Assembly: GCF_002954245.1 (NCBI RefSeq)
Contig: NZ_PPTG01000048.1
Span: 372,001-436,000 of the forward strand
Length of the DNA stretch: 64,000 nucleotides
Source of the DNA: Cryobacterium aureum
GTDB taxonomy: Bacteria > Actinomycetota > Actinomycetes > Actinomycetales > Microbacteriaceae
Direction of reading: 5' to 3'
The notes beneath the pieces are model-generated. The model was not told where the DNA came from, did not search any database, and saw only the letters and a program-made list of their open reading frames with translations. Shown in pieces: positions 39,931-48,863 of this stretch. Made by a program: the position numbers and the translations under genes. Every line of letters begins with the position of its first letter. Position 1 is the stretch's first letter.

Positions 39931-41411
39931 GCGACGATCGCCCCGGCTCGGCCCGCCCCGATTCGGCTCGCGCTAACTCGGCCCGCGCGGCCGACTCGGC
40001 ACCGTCGGCCAATGCCCGGTCCCGCCAGGGCCCGGCCGACTTCGTGCAGCCGGCCCGACGCATCGCCTACGAGGTGATCGCGGCTGTGCGCGAATCCGAC
40101 GCGTACGCGAACCTGCTGCTGCCGACCCGCATTCAACGCGCAGCCCTGGGCACAGCGGATGCCGCCCTCGCAACCGAGCTCACCTACGGCACCCTGCGCA
40201 TGCAGGGCTTCTACGATCGTGTGATCGCTCTAGCGGCAAACCGCCCGGTGAGCGCCATCGATCCGGCAATTCTCGACGTGCTGCGTCTCGGCGCCCACCA
40301 GCTGCTCGCCACCCGGGTCGCGACCCACGCCGCGGTGAACGAATCCGTCTCGCTCGCCAAGCAGGTCGGCTCCCGCTCGGCGACCGGCTTTACCAATGGC
40401 GTGCTGCGCACGATTTCACGGTCGAGCGCCGAGGAGTGGCGTGAGCGGGTGCTGGAGGGCGCGGTCAACGTCGACGACCGGTTCGCCGCCGAATACTCGC
40501 ACCCGGCCTGGATCGTGCGCGCCTTTCGCCAGGCCCTACGCGCCGAAGGCCACGAGGATGAGCTCGCCGACCTGCTCGGCGCCGACAATATGGCCGCCAA
40601 GGTTAACATGGTCGCGTTGCCCGGTCTCGCCACAGACGGAGACCTTGAACGGCTAGGCCTCGCCGACGAATTCTCGCCGGTCGGTTTCGTGCTCGACTCC
40701 GGCGACCCGTACCACCTCGTGACCGCCACGGCGGGTCGTGTTCGGGTGCAGGACGAAGGCTCGCAGATCGCGGCCCTGGCACTCAGTCGTGCCCGGCCGA
40801 TCGTTGCGGGGGAGCGCTGGCTCGACCTCTGCGCCGGCCCCGGTGGCAAGGCGGCCCTGCTCGCCTCGGAGGCACGCGCCGGGGGAGCCGAACTTGTGGC
40901 CAACGAGCTCGTACCGGCTCGGGCAACGCTCGTACGCACCGCCCTCGAGGCGCTGCCGGAGACCATTCCGGTCTGGGAGATTGACGGCACCACCATCGGC
41001 CAGACGCATCCCGACACCTTCGACCGTATCCTGCTCGACGCTCCCTGCACCGGCCTCGGCGCGTTACGGCGTCGACCGGAGGCCCGCTGGCGCAAGCAGC
41101 CGAAAGACGTCGCCGACCTCGCCGGGCTGCAGTCCGGACTGATCGACGCGGCCTTGCTCGCCCTCAAGCCCGGCGGCATCCTCGCCTACGTCACGTGCTC
41201 GCCGCACACCGCCGAAACGCGGGCGATTGTCGCCCTCGCCGTGCGCAAGGCCGGTGGCGCGGTCACGGCGCTCGACACGGCTGCCGTCGTGCAGTCCTTC
41301 AGCGCCGCGAACCTCGACCTGCCCGCCGACACCGGAAGCGTGCAGCTGTGGCCGCACCGCCACGGTACAGATGCCATGTTCATCACCCTGCTGCAGCGTT
41401 CCGCCGAGTAG
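39927..41411 (+). CDS. rsmB: 16S rRNA (cytosine-967-C5) methyltransferase RsmB (Fmu)
   Basis: 494 residues. After a Ser-Ala-Arg-rich tail (2-40) comes a NusB-like domain (about 45-190; ARRIAYEVIAAVRESDAYANLLLP) and the SAM methyltransferase domain (about 260-490) with LDLCAGPGGKAALLAS, LLDAPCTGLGALRRRPE (catalytic Cys) and YVTCSPHTAETRAI. The N-terminal tail is encoded by an imperfect 15-base tandem repeat. Overlaps fmt by 4 bases. Confidence 0.96.
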   Translation: MSDDRPGSARPDSARANSARAADSAPSANARSRQGPADFVQPARRIAYEVIAAVRESDAYANLLLPTRIQRAALGTADAALATELTYGTLRMQGFYDRVIALAANRPVSAIDPAILDVLRLGAHQLLATRVATHAAVNESVSLAKQVGSRSATGFTNGVLRTISRSSAEEWRERVLEGAVNVDDRFAAEYSHPAWIVRAFRQALRAEGHEDELADLLGADNMAAKVNMVALPGLATDGDLERLGLADEFSPVGFVLDSGDPYHLVTATAGRVRVQDEGSQIAALALSRARPIVAGERWLDLCAGPGGKAALLASEARAGGAELVANELVPARATLVRTALEALPETIPVWEIDGTTIGQTHPDTFDRILLDAPCTGLGALRRRPEARWRKQPKDVADLAGLQSGLIDAALLALKPGGILAYVTCSPHTAETRAIVALAVRKAGGAVTALDTAAVVQSFSAANLDLPADTGSVQLWPHRHGTDAMFITLLQRSAE

Positions 41412-41429
41412 GCGCCCCGCCGCCCAGAC

Positions 41430-41519
41430 CAGCGGATGCGCGCTCCCGAAACGGGTGTGCGCTACGCCCGTCACCGTAGCGGCTACCGAGATCAGGCGCG
41501 GTCACGCGGGCATCCGCTG
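41430..41519. repeat. 10-bp inverted repeat in the convergent rsmB/XRE spacer
   Basis: CAGCGGATGC (41430-41439) and GCATCCGCTG (41510-41519) are perfect complements 70 bases apart and include the GCATCCG word that is common throughout the window. It could act as a bidirectional terminator at this convergent junction. No gene lies in the 108-base gap. Confidence 0.45.
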
Positions 41520-41663
41520 TCAGGGCGTCGGTCCCACCACCAGCAGATCTCCTACATCGCAGTCGAGCGCATCACAGATCGCTCGCAGGGTCATACCACG
41601 CTGCTCGGGCAGCTCGTCGAGCCGGCAATGAATACCGGAGTCCTCATCGGGAAGCGCGGGCAT
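41520..41663 (-). pseudogene. Remnant of an XRE-family regulator (47 aa), internal deletion
   Basis: The 47 residues read like a YozG/XRE small regulator with its middle removed: the N-terminal CRLDELPEQRGMTL joins directly to AICDALDCDVGDLLVV. The intact family has about 30 residues in between that carry the recognition helix. The loss probably arose between short direct repeats around the TL codons. The ATG still overlaps the stop of the upstream DUF2975 frame (TGATG), so the old operon layout is preserved. DNA binding is very unlikely. Confidence 0.6.
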
Positions 41664-41983
41664 CAGACGAGCTCGTCGAAGTCTCTTTGCAACTTCTGCC
41701 CGTATCGAAATACCGCGGCGACGGCGAACAGGGCCAGGCCCACCCAGATCGGCCAGAAATCCAGAGTCCACCCGGTTGCCCTGAGTACCTGAAAGGAGGC
41801 GAGGCCGCCCGCGACAGCATCGCACACCTGCCAGCCGAGGCCGCCGACGATGATTGTGGTCGCCGTCAGGTTGATGCCGCGGGTCAGTGCCGGACGGAAC
41901 GGAACTGGGCCTGCCGACTGGCGCCACCATCCCCAGTCCGTCCTGAGGTCTGAATCGAGAATCCGGACGCGGCCAGCGCCCAT
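41663..41983 (-). pseudogene. C-terminal remnant of a DUF2975 membrane protein
   Basis: 106 residues ending LALFAVAAVFRYGQKLQRDFDELV, the characteristic C-terminus of DUF2975 membrane proteins, which normally have about 150-200 residues and four membrane helices. Only about two helices remain (about 38-55 and 76-92). No start with a proper ribosome site is present and the expected N-terminal half is missing. Upstream of it in the same frame the sequence reads as shadow of the DUF2809 gene. DUF2975-XRE pairs are common in actinobacteria. Confidence 0.55.
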
Positions 41984-42021
41984 ACGGCTATGAAATGTGG
42001 CGGCTCGACTAGGGCGAGGCG

Positions 42022-42462
42022 CTACCTGGCGGTTGGCCGGATTGATCGCGTGCGTCGTCGTGGAATGAGCCTGTCGCAGATCAGAGCGGCTGACACCCCC
42101 ACGGCGTAGGCGAGGAGATCCACGGGCGCAAACGTCGTGCCGAGGACGAGCCGGGCCGGCGGGAAGGCGTCGGCCAGGGCGGCCGGCATGGGGGACAGTT
42201 GGGCTGCCTCGATCGCCACGCAGACTAGATAGGCCACTGGTGCACTGACCTGAGGCCGAACGCGTGGGGCGATGAATGACACGACCACGTAGGCCAGCGC
42301 CGCGTATAGTGCGTCCGCAGCGAAATCGCCGACCGGTCCGTTGATTGTGAAATGAACCGTCAACCCAGTGGCGATGATGACGGCGCCGTAGGCCAGGAGG
42401 CTCCGTATGCTCTTCGACGTAGGTCTCGTCCCACGCGAATCCGTGGATACCGATCGTTCCAT
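42022..42462 (-). CDS. DUF2809 family membrane protein
   Basis: 146 residues with four predicted membrane helices. The family pattern is clear: NGPVGDFAADALYAALAYVVVS, VAIEAAQLSPMPAALAD and ARLVLGTTFAPVDLLAYAVGV. Function unknown. The ATG at 42462 lacks a Shine-Dalgarno but has TATCCT 6 bases upstream, so a leaderless mRNA is likely. It forms a small minus-strand island with the two remnants downstream, between rsmB and rpe. Confidence 0.82.
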   Translation of the reverse strand: MERSVSTDSRGTRPTSKSIRSLLAYGAVIIATGLTVHFTINGPVGDFAADALYAALAYVVVSFIAPRVRPQVSAPVAYLVCVAIEAAQLSPMPAALADAFPPARLVLGTTFAPVDLLAYAVGVSAALICDRLIPRRRTRSIRPTAR

Positions 42463-42468
42463 ATCTTG

Positions 42469-42474
42469 AGGATA
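42469..42474 (-). promoter_or_regulatory. Candidate -10 of the DUF2809 gene
   Basis: TATCCT read on the minus strand, 6 nt before the ATG, the same near-leaderless geometry as the other boxes in the window. Confidence 0.4.
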
Positions 42475-42533
42475 GGTGACCGCCTGCAAGCGGTACGAAC
42501 CAGAGGGCAACCACGCGTCGAGCTGCGGCTCGA

Positions 42534-42539
42534 TAGGCT
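42534..42539 (+). promoter_or_regulatory. Candidate -10 of a near-leaderless rpe promoter
   Basis: TAGGCT followed by 6 nt (GAGCGG) and the ATG of rpe. No Shine-Dalgarno at usual spacing. Confidence 0.45.
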
Positions 42540-42545
42540 GAGCGG

Positions 42546-43229
42546 ATGGCTACCCGCATCAATCCGAGCATCCTCGCCGCCGACTTCGCCAATTTTGAAA
42601 GCGAGCTGGGCCGCATCCGCTCGGCCGATCTGGTGCACGTCGACATCATGGACAACCACTTCGTTCCGAACCTCACCTTCGGGCTTGGAATGGTCGAACG
42701 CCTGCAGCAGATATCGCCGCTGCCGCTGGACATCCACTTGATGATCGAGGATCCCGAGCGTTGGGCGCCGGGCTATGCCGAGGCCGGTGCCTACTCGGTG
42801 ACCTTCCACGCCGAGGCCACCACTGAGCCGGTCGCACTGGCCCGTCGCCTGCGGCAGATCGGCGCGCGCGCTGGTATCGCCCTGAAACCGGGCACCGATG
42901 TTGCGTCGTATCTCGAACTGCTCTCCGAATTCGACCAGGTGCTGATCATGACTGTAGAGCCCGGTTTTGGCGGCCAGAGCTTCATGGAATCGACCATGCC
43001 GAAGTTGGTTCAGTTGCGGTCAGAAGTACAGAAGACCGGTCTCGACGTCTGGCTGCAGGTCGACGGCGGCATCACGGAGCAGACGATCGAAATTGCAGCT
43101 TTGGCCGGCGCCGACACCTTCGTGGCCGGATCCAGCGTGTTCGGTGCGGAGAATCCGGCCGCGCAGATCGCGCTGCTACGGGAGCGCGCGGCCAGCCACA
43201 GTCACGGGGCGGGTAACCTAGAGTCGTGA
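42546..43229 (+). CDS. rpe: Ribulose-phosphate 3-epimerase
   Basis: Interconverts ribulose 5-phosphate and xylulose 5-phosphate in the pentose phosphate pathway; TIM barrel. 227 residues. Signatures: [59 protein letters not shown] and VDGGITEQT. The 3' end overlaps hisE by 4 bases, linking pentose phosphate metabolism (PRPP source) to histidine synthesis. Confidence 0.97.
   Translation: MATRINPSILAADFANFESELGRIRSADLVHVDIMDNHFVPNLTFGLGMVERLQQISPLPLDIHLMIEDPERWAPGYAEAGAYSVTFHAEATTEPVALARRLRQIGARAGIALKPGTDVASYLELLSEFDQVLIMTVEPGFGGQSFMESTMPKLVQLRSEVQKTGLDVWLQVDGGITEQTIEIAALAGADTFVAGSSVFGAENPAAQIALLRERAASHSHGAGNLES
43214..43219 (+). promoter_or_regulatory. Candidate internal -10 of hisE within rpe
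   Basis: TAACCT followed by 6 nt (AGAGTC) and the GTG of hisE. If active, hisE-G-F-I could be transcribed apart from rpe. Confidence 0.35.
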
Positions 43230-43489
43230 AAACTTTCGATGACCTTTTCGTAGAACTGAGCGACAAGGCCCGCACGCGCCCAGAGGGCTCCGGCACCGTG
43301 ACTGAACTCGACGCCGGCGTGCACGCCATTGGCAAGAAAATCGTCGAGGAAGCCGCCGAAGTCTGGATGGCCGCCGAGTTTCAGAGCGATGACGAAACCT
43401 CCGCCGAGATCTCCCAGCTGCTGTACCACCTGCAGGTCATGATGATCGCCAAAGGCCTCTCTCCGGCCGACATCTACCGACATCTGTGA
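43226..43489 (+). CDS. hisE: Phosphoribosyl-ATP pyrophosphatase
   Basis: Second step of histidine synthesis, hydrolysing PR-ATP to PR-AMP. 87 residues, the stand-alone form. MazG-like helices with [15 protein letters not shown] (metal-binding EExxE) and [19 protein letters not shown] start inside the rpe stop. Confidence 0.95.
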   Translation: MKTFDDLFVELSDKARTRPEGSGTVTELDAGVHAIGKKIVEEAAEVWMAAEFQSDDETSAEISQLLYHLQVMMIAKGLSPADIYRHL

Positions 43490-43559
43490 CCCGCGCCAGC
43501 GCCCGATGCTGGCCTGAAGTCACTGAATAGTCGTACGAATCAAACCAAGAGAGCCCCCC

Positions 43560-44399
43560 ATGCTGAGAATTGCCGTGCCCAACAAGGGCTCACTGTCTGA
43601 AACCGCCGCGCAGATGCTCGCCGAAGCCGGTTACACCGGCCGTCGCGACCCCCGCGACCTCGTCACCGCCGACCCCCGCAACGGCGTGGAATTCTTCTAC
43701 TTGCGCCCGCGCGACATCGCCACCTACGTCGGATCCGGCGCCCTCGACGTCGGCATCACCGGCCGCGACCTGCTGCTCGACTCGCACTCGAAAGCCGTGG
43801 AGATCGCCAGCCTCGACTTCGGCGACTCCACCTTTCGTTTCGCCGGACCGGCCGGTCGCTTCACCGAGCTGAAAGACCTTCACGGCCTGCGCGTCGCCAC
43901 GAGCTACCCCGGCCTGGTCGAACGATTCCTCGCCACCCACTCTGTGACGGTCGACCTGGTCGAACTCGATGGAGCCGTCGAATCCGCCGTGCAACTCGGC
44001 GTAGCGGATGCCGTCGCCGACGTCGTCTCCACCGGCACGACGCTGCGCAAGGCCGGCCTCGAAATCTTCGGACCGGTCATTCTGGAATCCACCGCCGTGC
44101 TGATCAGCTCCACCAACGACAAAGCCGGAATCGATACCCTGCTGCGTCGCCTCCAGGGCGTGCTCGTAGCCCGCCAGTACGTGCTGCTCGACTACGACAT
44201 CCCGGTCGCGCTGCTCGATGCGGCCGCAGCCCTTGCTCCCGGCATCGAATCGCCGACGGTTTCCTCCCTTCACGACCCGGAATGGGCCGCCGTGCGGGTC
44301 ATGATCGCCCGTCTGGACATGAACAATGTGATGGATGCCCTCTACGCCCTCGGAGCTAGGGCCATCCTGGTCACCACCATCCACAACGCCCGTTTGTAA
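43560..44399 (+). CDS. hisG: ATP phosphoribosyltransferase (long form)
   Basis: Committed, histidine-inhibited step. 279 residues: two-domain catalytic part (LRIAVPNKGSLSE, DVGITGRDLL, VSTGTTLRKAGL) plus a C-terminal regulatory domain (from about 205), so it is HisG-L and does not need HisZ. AGAGAGCCCCCC precedes the ATG; 70 bases after hisE. Confidence 0.97.
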   Translation: MLRIAVPNKGSLSETAAQMLAEAGYTGRRDPRDLVTADPRNGVEFFYLRPRDIATYVGSGALDVGITGRDLLLDSHSKAVEIASLDFGDSTFRFAGPAGRFTELKDLHGLRVATSYPGLVERFLATHSVTVDLVELDGAVESAVQLGVADAVADVVSTGTTLRKAGLEIFGPVILESTAVLISSTNDKAGIDTLLRRLQGVLVARQYVLLDYDIPVALLDAAAALAPGIESPTVSSLHDPEWAAVRVMIARLDMNNVMDALYALGARAILVTTIHNARL

Positions 44400-44420
44400 C
44401 CCGGCGAGAGGAGAACTCGC

Positions 44421-45182
44421 ATGAGTTTGAGTGTGCGCGTCATACCCTGCCTCGACGTGGCCAACGGTCGCGTCGTCAAAGGCGTCAACTTTCAAAACCT
44501 GCGCGACGCCGGTGACCCGGTCGAACTGGCGCGACGCTACTACGAGCAGGGTGCCGACGAACTCACCTTTCTCGACGTCACCGCCACGGTGGACAACCGA
44601 TCGACGACCTATGACGTGGTGCGCGCCACCGCTGAGCAAGTGTTCATTCCACTCACGGTCGGCGGCGGCATCCGCAGCGTCGAAGACGTCTCCCGGTTGC
44701 AGGCGAGCGGCGCCGACAAGGTTGGCGTCAATAGCGCGGCCATTGCCCGACCCGCCCTCATTGCTGAAATCGCCGACCGGTTCGGGGCTCAGGTACTCGT
44801 GTTGAGCCTCGACGTTAAACGTTCCGAACGCACCGAGAGCGGTTTCGTCGTCACCACGCACGGCGGTCGTACCGAAACCGATCTGGATGCCGTGGCTTGG
44901 GCCCGGCAGGCGATCGAACTGGGCGCGGGGGAGCTTCTGGTCAATTCAATCGACGCCGACGGCACCAAGGCCGGCTTCGACACCGAGCTCATCGCGCTCA
45001 TGCGGGCCAACAGCCGGGTGCCGGTGATCGCCTCCGGCGGTGCCGGGCGCGTCGAGGACTTTCCGCCGGCGATCCTCGCCGGCGCGGACGCCGTACTGGC
45101 GGCATCCGTTTTTCACAATGAATTATTGACCATAGGCGACGTCAAGCGTGAGCTCGCCGACGCCGGAATGCTGGTGCGCTGA
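44421..45182 (+). CDS. hisF: Imidazole glycerol phosphate synthase cyclase subunit
   Basis: Closes the imidazole ring using ammonia from HisH. 253-residue TIM barrel: [28 protein letters not shown] (catalytic Asp), [31 protein letters not shown] and [22 protein letters not shown] upstream. hisH is not in the window. Stop overlaps the hisI ATG. Confidence 0.97.
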   Translation: MSLSVRVIPCLDVANGRVVKGVNFQNLRDAGDPVELARRYYEQGADELTFLDVTATVDNRSTTYDVVRATAEQVFIPLTVGGGIRSVEDVSRLQASGADKVGVNSAAIARPALIAEIADRFGAQVLVLSLDVKRSERTESGFVVTTHGGRTETDLDAVAWARQAIELGAGELLVNSIDADGTKAGFDTELIALMRANSRVPVIASGGAGRVEDFPPAILAGADAVLAASVFHNELLTIGDVKRELADAGMLVR

Positions 45183-45547
45183 TGACTAACGACCTGACCA
45201 ATCAGCTGGACGCCGCTGTATTCAGTAACGACGGGCTGCTGCCGGCCGTTATCCAGCAATGGGACACCCACGAGGTACTTATGCTCGGCTGGATGAACCG
45301 GGAAGCGCTTCGCCGCACGTTAACCTCGGGACGCGTCACCTTCTGGTCGCGCAGCCGGCAGGAATTCTGGCGCAAGGGCGACACCTCCGGCCACGCCCAG
45401 TATGTTCAGTCCGCCGCCTTCGACTGCGATAGCGACACCCTTCTTGTGCAGGTTGACCAGGTTGGAGCGGCGTGTCACACCGGCACGCGAACCTGCTTCG
45501 ACGGCCGTGATCTCGGCGCGCTCAGCATGGAAAGGCCCAAGGAATGA
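45182..45547 (+). CDS. hisI: Phosphoribosyl-AMP cyclohydrolase
   Basis: Third step of histidine synthesis; zinc enzyme. 121 residues. Signatures: [54 protein letters not shown] and the zinc Cys-His segment [10 protein letters not shown]. Overlaps both hisF (1 base) and trpE (4 bases). Confidence 0.97.
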   Translation: MTNDLTNQLDAAVFSNDGLLPAVIQQWDTHEVLMLGWMNREALRRTLTSGRVTFWSRSRQEFWRKGDTSGHAQYVQSAAFDCDSDTLLVQVDQVGAACHTGTRTCFDGRDLGALSMERPKE

Positions 45548-47100
45548 CCGACACCACCCCGGCCGCGACGGGCGGCCGCACCGCCGGCTCGACCACCCGC
45601 GGCCAGTTCGACGCGCTCATCGAAAAGCACCGCGTGATCCCGGTGATTCGGGAACTCTTCGCCGACGGTGAGACCCCGGTCGGCATCTACCGCAAGCTGG
45701 CCAATGGGCTGGCGGGCAGTTTTCTGCTCGAATCCGCCGAACAGGGCGGCATCTGGTCACGGTTCTCCTTCGTGGGAGTGTCGTCATTCGGCGTGCTCAC
45801 CCAGGAGGGTGACGCCACGCGGTGGATCGACTACGGCCTCTCCGTCGACCGCGCGCTCGGTAATGCCGCACACCTCGGCCCGCTGGCAGCGCTGGCCTAC
45901 CTATTCGACCGCTGGCAGACCCCGCGGTTGCCCGAACATCCGCCGCTGACCGGAGGACTGGTCGGTTTCATCGGGTGGGAGGCGATCCGTCAGATTGAAC
46001 GCCTGCCACATCAACCGCCAGCCGACTACGATGTGCCAGGGCAATCCTTCAGCTTCGTTGCCGACCTGGTCGTGCTCGACCACAAGTACGGCACCGTGCA
46101 ACTCATCGCCAACGTTCTGAACGACGGCACCGACACGCCAGATGCCCTCTGGGCGGATGCGACGGCTCGCCTGGATTCCCTGCAGACCCGCCTCGCAGCG
46201 CCCGGGGAAGCCTGGCTCGCCGAGGTCGACCTGCAAGCGCCGAGCGCGCCGAGCAATCGCACCACCCGCGATGACTTTCTTGCCGCCGTCAACATCGGCA
46301 AGCAGCACATCGTCGACGGCGACGTTTTTCAGGTTGTCATCTCCCAGCGCTTCGACCAGGTCTGCACCGCGCACCCGATCGACGTGTACCGAGTGCTGCG
46401 CAGCCTCAACCCGAGTCCGTACATGTACCTGCTGAGCCTTGAAACGCCGAGCGGCGACCCGTATTGGATCGTCGGCTCCTCACCCGAGGCACTTGTCAAG
46501 GTACAAGACCAACGTGTCTTCACCCACCCGATCGCCGGCTCGAAACCCCGCGGCACCACACCGGATGCCGACGCCGACTATGCGATCGAACTGGCCGAAG
46601 ACCCCAAGGAACGAGCAGAACACCTCATGCTCGTCGACCTCGCCCGGAACGACCTGCTCAAGGTCTGCACGGCCGGATCGGTCGAAGTGACCGAGTTCAT
46701 GCGCATCGAACGGTTCAGCCACATCATGCACCTGGTCTCCTCGGTCGAGGGCAACCTGGTTCCAGGCAAAACCGCGATCGACGTGTTTCGCGCCACGTTC
46801 CCGGCGGGAACCCTGTCGGGTGCTCCGAAACCGCGGGCATTGGAGATCATCGACGCCCTCGAACCGGCCCAGCGCGGCGTATACGGGGGAGTGGTCGGTT
46901 ACTTCGGCTTCGCCGGTGACGCCGACCTCGCCATCGCCATCCGCACCGCCACCATCAAGGACGGCATTGCCCGCGTGCAGGCCGGTGGCGGCGTCGTCAC
47001 CGACTCTGACCCGGCCTCGGAGTACCAGGAGTCGCAGAACAAGGCGGCCGCACCGCTGCGTGCGGTTGCCGTGGCCAACGCGATGCGGCGGGTGTTCTAG
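45544..47100 (+). CDS. trpE: Anthranilate synthase component I
   Basis: Converts chorismate to anthranilate with glutamine-derived ammonia. 518 residues. The feedback site LLESAEQGG is present, and the chorismate-binding domain has [37 protein letters not shown] and [19 protein letters not shown]. It starts in the hisI stop (ATGA). Component II (trpG) is not here. No attenuator leader is visible, since there is no gap before it. Confidence 0.97.
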   Translation: MTDTTPAATGGRTAGSTTRGQFDALIEKHRVIPVIRELFADGETPVGIYRKLANGLAGSFLLESAEQGGIWSRFSFVGVSSFGVLTQEGDATRWIDYGLSVDRALGNAAHLGPLAALAYLFDRWQTPRLPEHPPLTGGLVGFIGWEAIRQIERLPHQPPADYDVPGQSFSFVADLVVLDHKYGTVQLIANVLNDGTDTPDALWADATARLDSLQTRLAAPGEAWLAEVDLQAPSAPSNRTTRDDFLAAVNIGKQHIVDGDVFQVVISQRFDQVCTAHPIDVYRVLRSLNPSPYMYLLSLETPSGDPYWIVGSSPEALVKVQDQRVFTHPIAGSKPRGTTPDADADYAIELAEDPKERAEHLMLVDLARNDLLKVCTAGSVEVTEFMRIERFSHIMHLVSSVEGNLVPGKTAIDVFRATFPAGTLSGAPKPRALEIIDALEPAQRGVYGGVVGYFGFAGDADLAIAIRTATIKDGIARVQAGGGVVTDSDPASEYQESQNKAAAPLRAVAVANAMRRVF

Positions 47101-47777
47101 TGACGCACGACACCGAGACAAACACGGCCAAGCGGATGTCGCCGCACCGACTCAAACTCGTGGTCATTCTCACGATTCTGGGCGCCAGTGCACTGGCGTT
47201 GCTGGCCTGGACCCAGGTCTGGATACACGCGGAAGTTGGGCTGCCCGACGCCGGCACTCAGGTACTGCAGATCGACGGAGCCATCGCTGCGCCAGCTCTG
47301 ACGGCGCTCGCGCTGTCCGGATTCGCCCTGGCCGGCGCCCTCACCATTGCCGGTCGACTCATTCGTGTCGTCCTCGGCGCGCTCGAGGTACTGCTCGGGG
47401 TGTCGGTCTTTCTCGCCGCGTTCCTCGCGGTCGATGATCCGTCCCAGGCCAGTGCCGCAGCGGTCACCGCAGCCACTGGAATCGCCGGACACGAATCCAT
47501 TCAGCTGAGCGTGCTCGGCACGATCGTCACGCCGTGGCCATTCGTCGCCATGGCGGCGGCGGTGCTCATGGCCGCCACCGGAGTGATCGTGATCCTGACG
47601 AGCGCGCGTTGGCCCGGCCCGACCCGCAAGTACCAGGCCGTGCGCTTTGAACCGGTAGCGTCAGCTGACGGTTCCGTGCTGGCTGCGCCTCTCACCGGCG
47701 ACGTGCCGCCCGCACCGACCGACTCCGTCGGCGACTGGGACGATCTCAGTCGCGGTGAAGACCCGACCGCTCGCTGA
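47100..47777 (+). CDS. Trp biosynthesis-associated membrane protein (TIGR02234 type)
   Basis: 225 residues with four predicted membrane helices (about 18-37, 60-90, 92-107 and 138-165), alternating as VVILTILGASALALLAW and later GTIVTPWPFVAMAAAVLM. Occurs between trpE and trpC in many actinobacteria (Rv1610 type); function unknown. GTG start overlaps the trpE stop by one base. The cytoplasmic C-terminus ends GDWDDLSRGEDPTAR. Confidence 0.9.
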   Translation: MTHDTETNTAKRMSPHRLKLVVILTILGASALALLAWTQVWIHAEVGLPDAGTQVLQIDGAIAAPALTALALSGFALAGALTIAGRLIRVVLGALEVLLGVSVFLAAFLAVDDPSQASAAAVTAATGIAGHESIQLSVLGTIVTPWPFVAMAAAVLMAATGVIVILTSARWPGPTRKYQAVRFEPVASADGSVLAAPLTGDVPPAPTDSVGDWDDLSRGEDPTAR

Positions 47778-47801
47778 ACGCGTGCCGTCGCTCCGCTAGA
47801 C

Positions 47802-47817
47802 TTGACCCGCTGGTCAA
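47802..47817. promoter_or_regulatory. Inverted repeat before the HGxxPAAW gene
   Basis: TTGACC-CGCT-GGTCAA, a perfect 6-base repeat with a 4-base centre. It could be a small terminator, an operator, or contain a -35 (TTGACC) for the next gene. Confidence 0.3.
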
Positions 47818-47851
47818 CGCACACAGTGTTAACGTATTTACGAGGAGAACC

Positions 47852-48073
47852 ATGAGCATCGATCTGTCAGATCCCGGACACGGCCACTCCCCGGCGGCCT
47901 GGACCGCTGTCATCATCATGCTGGCTGCCTTCACCATCGGCACTACAGCCTTCTTCTTCGAGCTGGTTTGGCTCGTCTGGGCCTCCTTTGGGCTGCTAAT
48001 CGCCGGCGTTATCGTCGGGTACGTACTCAGCAAGGTCGGCTACGGCGTCAGCGCCACGTCGCCCGGCCACTGA
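47852..48073 (+). CDS. HGxxPAAW family small membrane protein
   Basis: 73 residues. The name-giving motif is present as HGHSPAAW (about 10-17), followed by two membrane helices (about 18-38 and 40-60). Function unknown; the family is found in actinobacterial trp operons next to trpC, as here. CGAGGAGAACC precedes the ATG. Confidence 0.9.
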   Translation: MSIDLSDPGHGHSPAAWTAVIIMLAAFTIGTTAFFFELVWLVWASFGLLIAGVIVGYVLSKVGYGVSATSPGH

Positions 48074-48092
48074 CCGGCTGCAACGAGACCTG

Positions 48093-48863
48093 GTGCTTCA
48101 AGAACTTCTCGCTGGCTCGGTATCCGATGCCGAACAACGCCTCCTGACTCGCCCGCTGGCGACCGTCGAGGCGGCGGCGCGCGCCAACGCGCCCGCACTC
48201 GATGCGCTGGCTGCGTTAGCCCCGGCCGATGGCGTCAAAATCCTCGCGGAAATCAAACGGGCCAGCCCCAGCCGCGGTTCCCTGGCCGCCATTACCGACC
48301 CCGCAGCTCTGGCCGTTTCCTATGAAACCGGCGGCGCGAGCGCTATCAGCGTCCTCACCGAGGGTCGCCGTTTTCACGGCTCGCTGACCGACCTTACGCA
48401 GGTGCGGGCGGCGGTGAGCATTCCTATCTTGCGCAAGGACTTCATCGGCACGCCGTACCAGGTGTTCGAGGCCCGCGCCGCCGGCGCCGACCTCGTGCTG
48501 CTCATCGTGGCCGCGCTCGATCAGGGAACCCTCGTCTCCTTGCACGATCTCATTCGCGAGCTCGGCATGACCGCCCTGGTCGAAACGCACAGCGGCGACG
48601 AAGTGAGCCGCGCACTCGACATCGGCGCGAGCCTCGTCGGAGTCAACGCGCGCAATCTATCTACTTTCGAACTAGACCAGAATCTCTTCGGCACCCTGGC
48701 CGACAAGATTCCGTCCGGCGTCATCCGAGTCGCCGAATCCGCCGTCAAGACGGCCGCCGACGTCGCGCACTACCGTGCCGCCGGCGCCGACGTCGTCCTG
48801 GTCGGCGAAGCGCTCGTCACGAACGATCCCATCCGAACCCTTTCCGAGTTTTTGGCGGTTTAA
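48093..48863 (+). CDS. trpC: Indole-3-glycerol phosphate synthase
   Basis: Closes the indole ring from CdRP. 256-residue TIM barrel: ILAEIKRASPSRGSL (catalytic Lys/Ser), ISVLTEGRRFHGS, PILRKDFIGTPYQVFEA, GVNARNLSTFELD and VAESAVKTAADV. GTG start 20 bases after the HGxxPAAW gene. It is not fused to trpF; in actinobacteria PRA isomerase is usually supplied by the bifunctional HisA/TrpF enzyme elsewhere. Confidence 0.97.
   Translation: MLQELLAGSVSDAEQRLLTRPLATVEAAARANAPALDALAALAPADGVKILAEIKRASPSRGSLAAITDPAALAVSYETGGASAISVLTEGRRFHGSLTDLTQVRAAVSIPILRKDFIGTPYQVFEARAAGADLVLLIVAALDQGTLVSLHDLIRELGMTALVETHSGDEVSRALDIGASLVGVNARNLSTFELDQNLFGTLADKIPSGVIRVAESAVKTAADVAHYRAAGADVVLVGEALVTNDPIRTLSEFLAV

Noticed and set aside
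41663..42733. A 356-residue minus-strand protein spanning the DUF2809 gene
   Set aside because: Only its last ~106 residues look real (DUF2975 tail); the rest is an out-of-frame shadow of DUF2809.
45100..45560. trp attenuator/leader peptide before trpE
   Set aside because: trpE overlaps hisI by 4 bases, leaving no leader; no Trp-codon cluster was seen.
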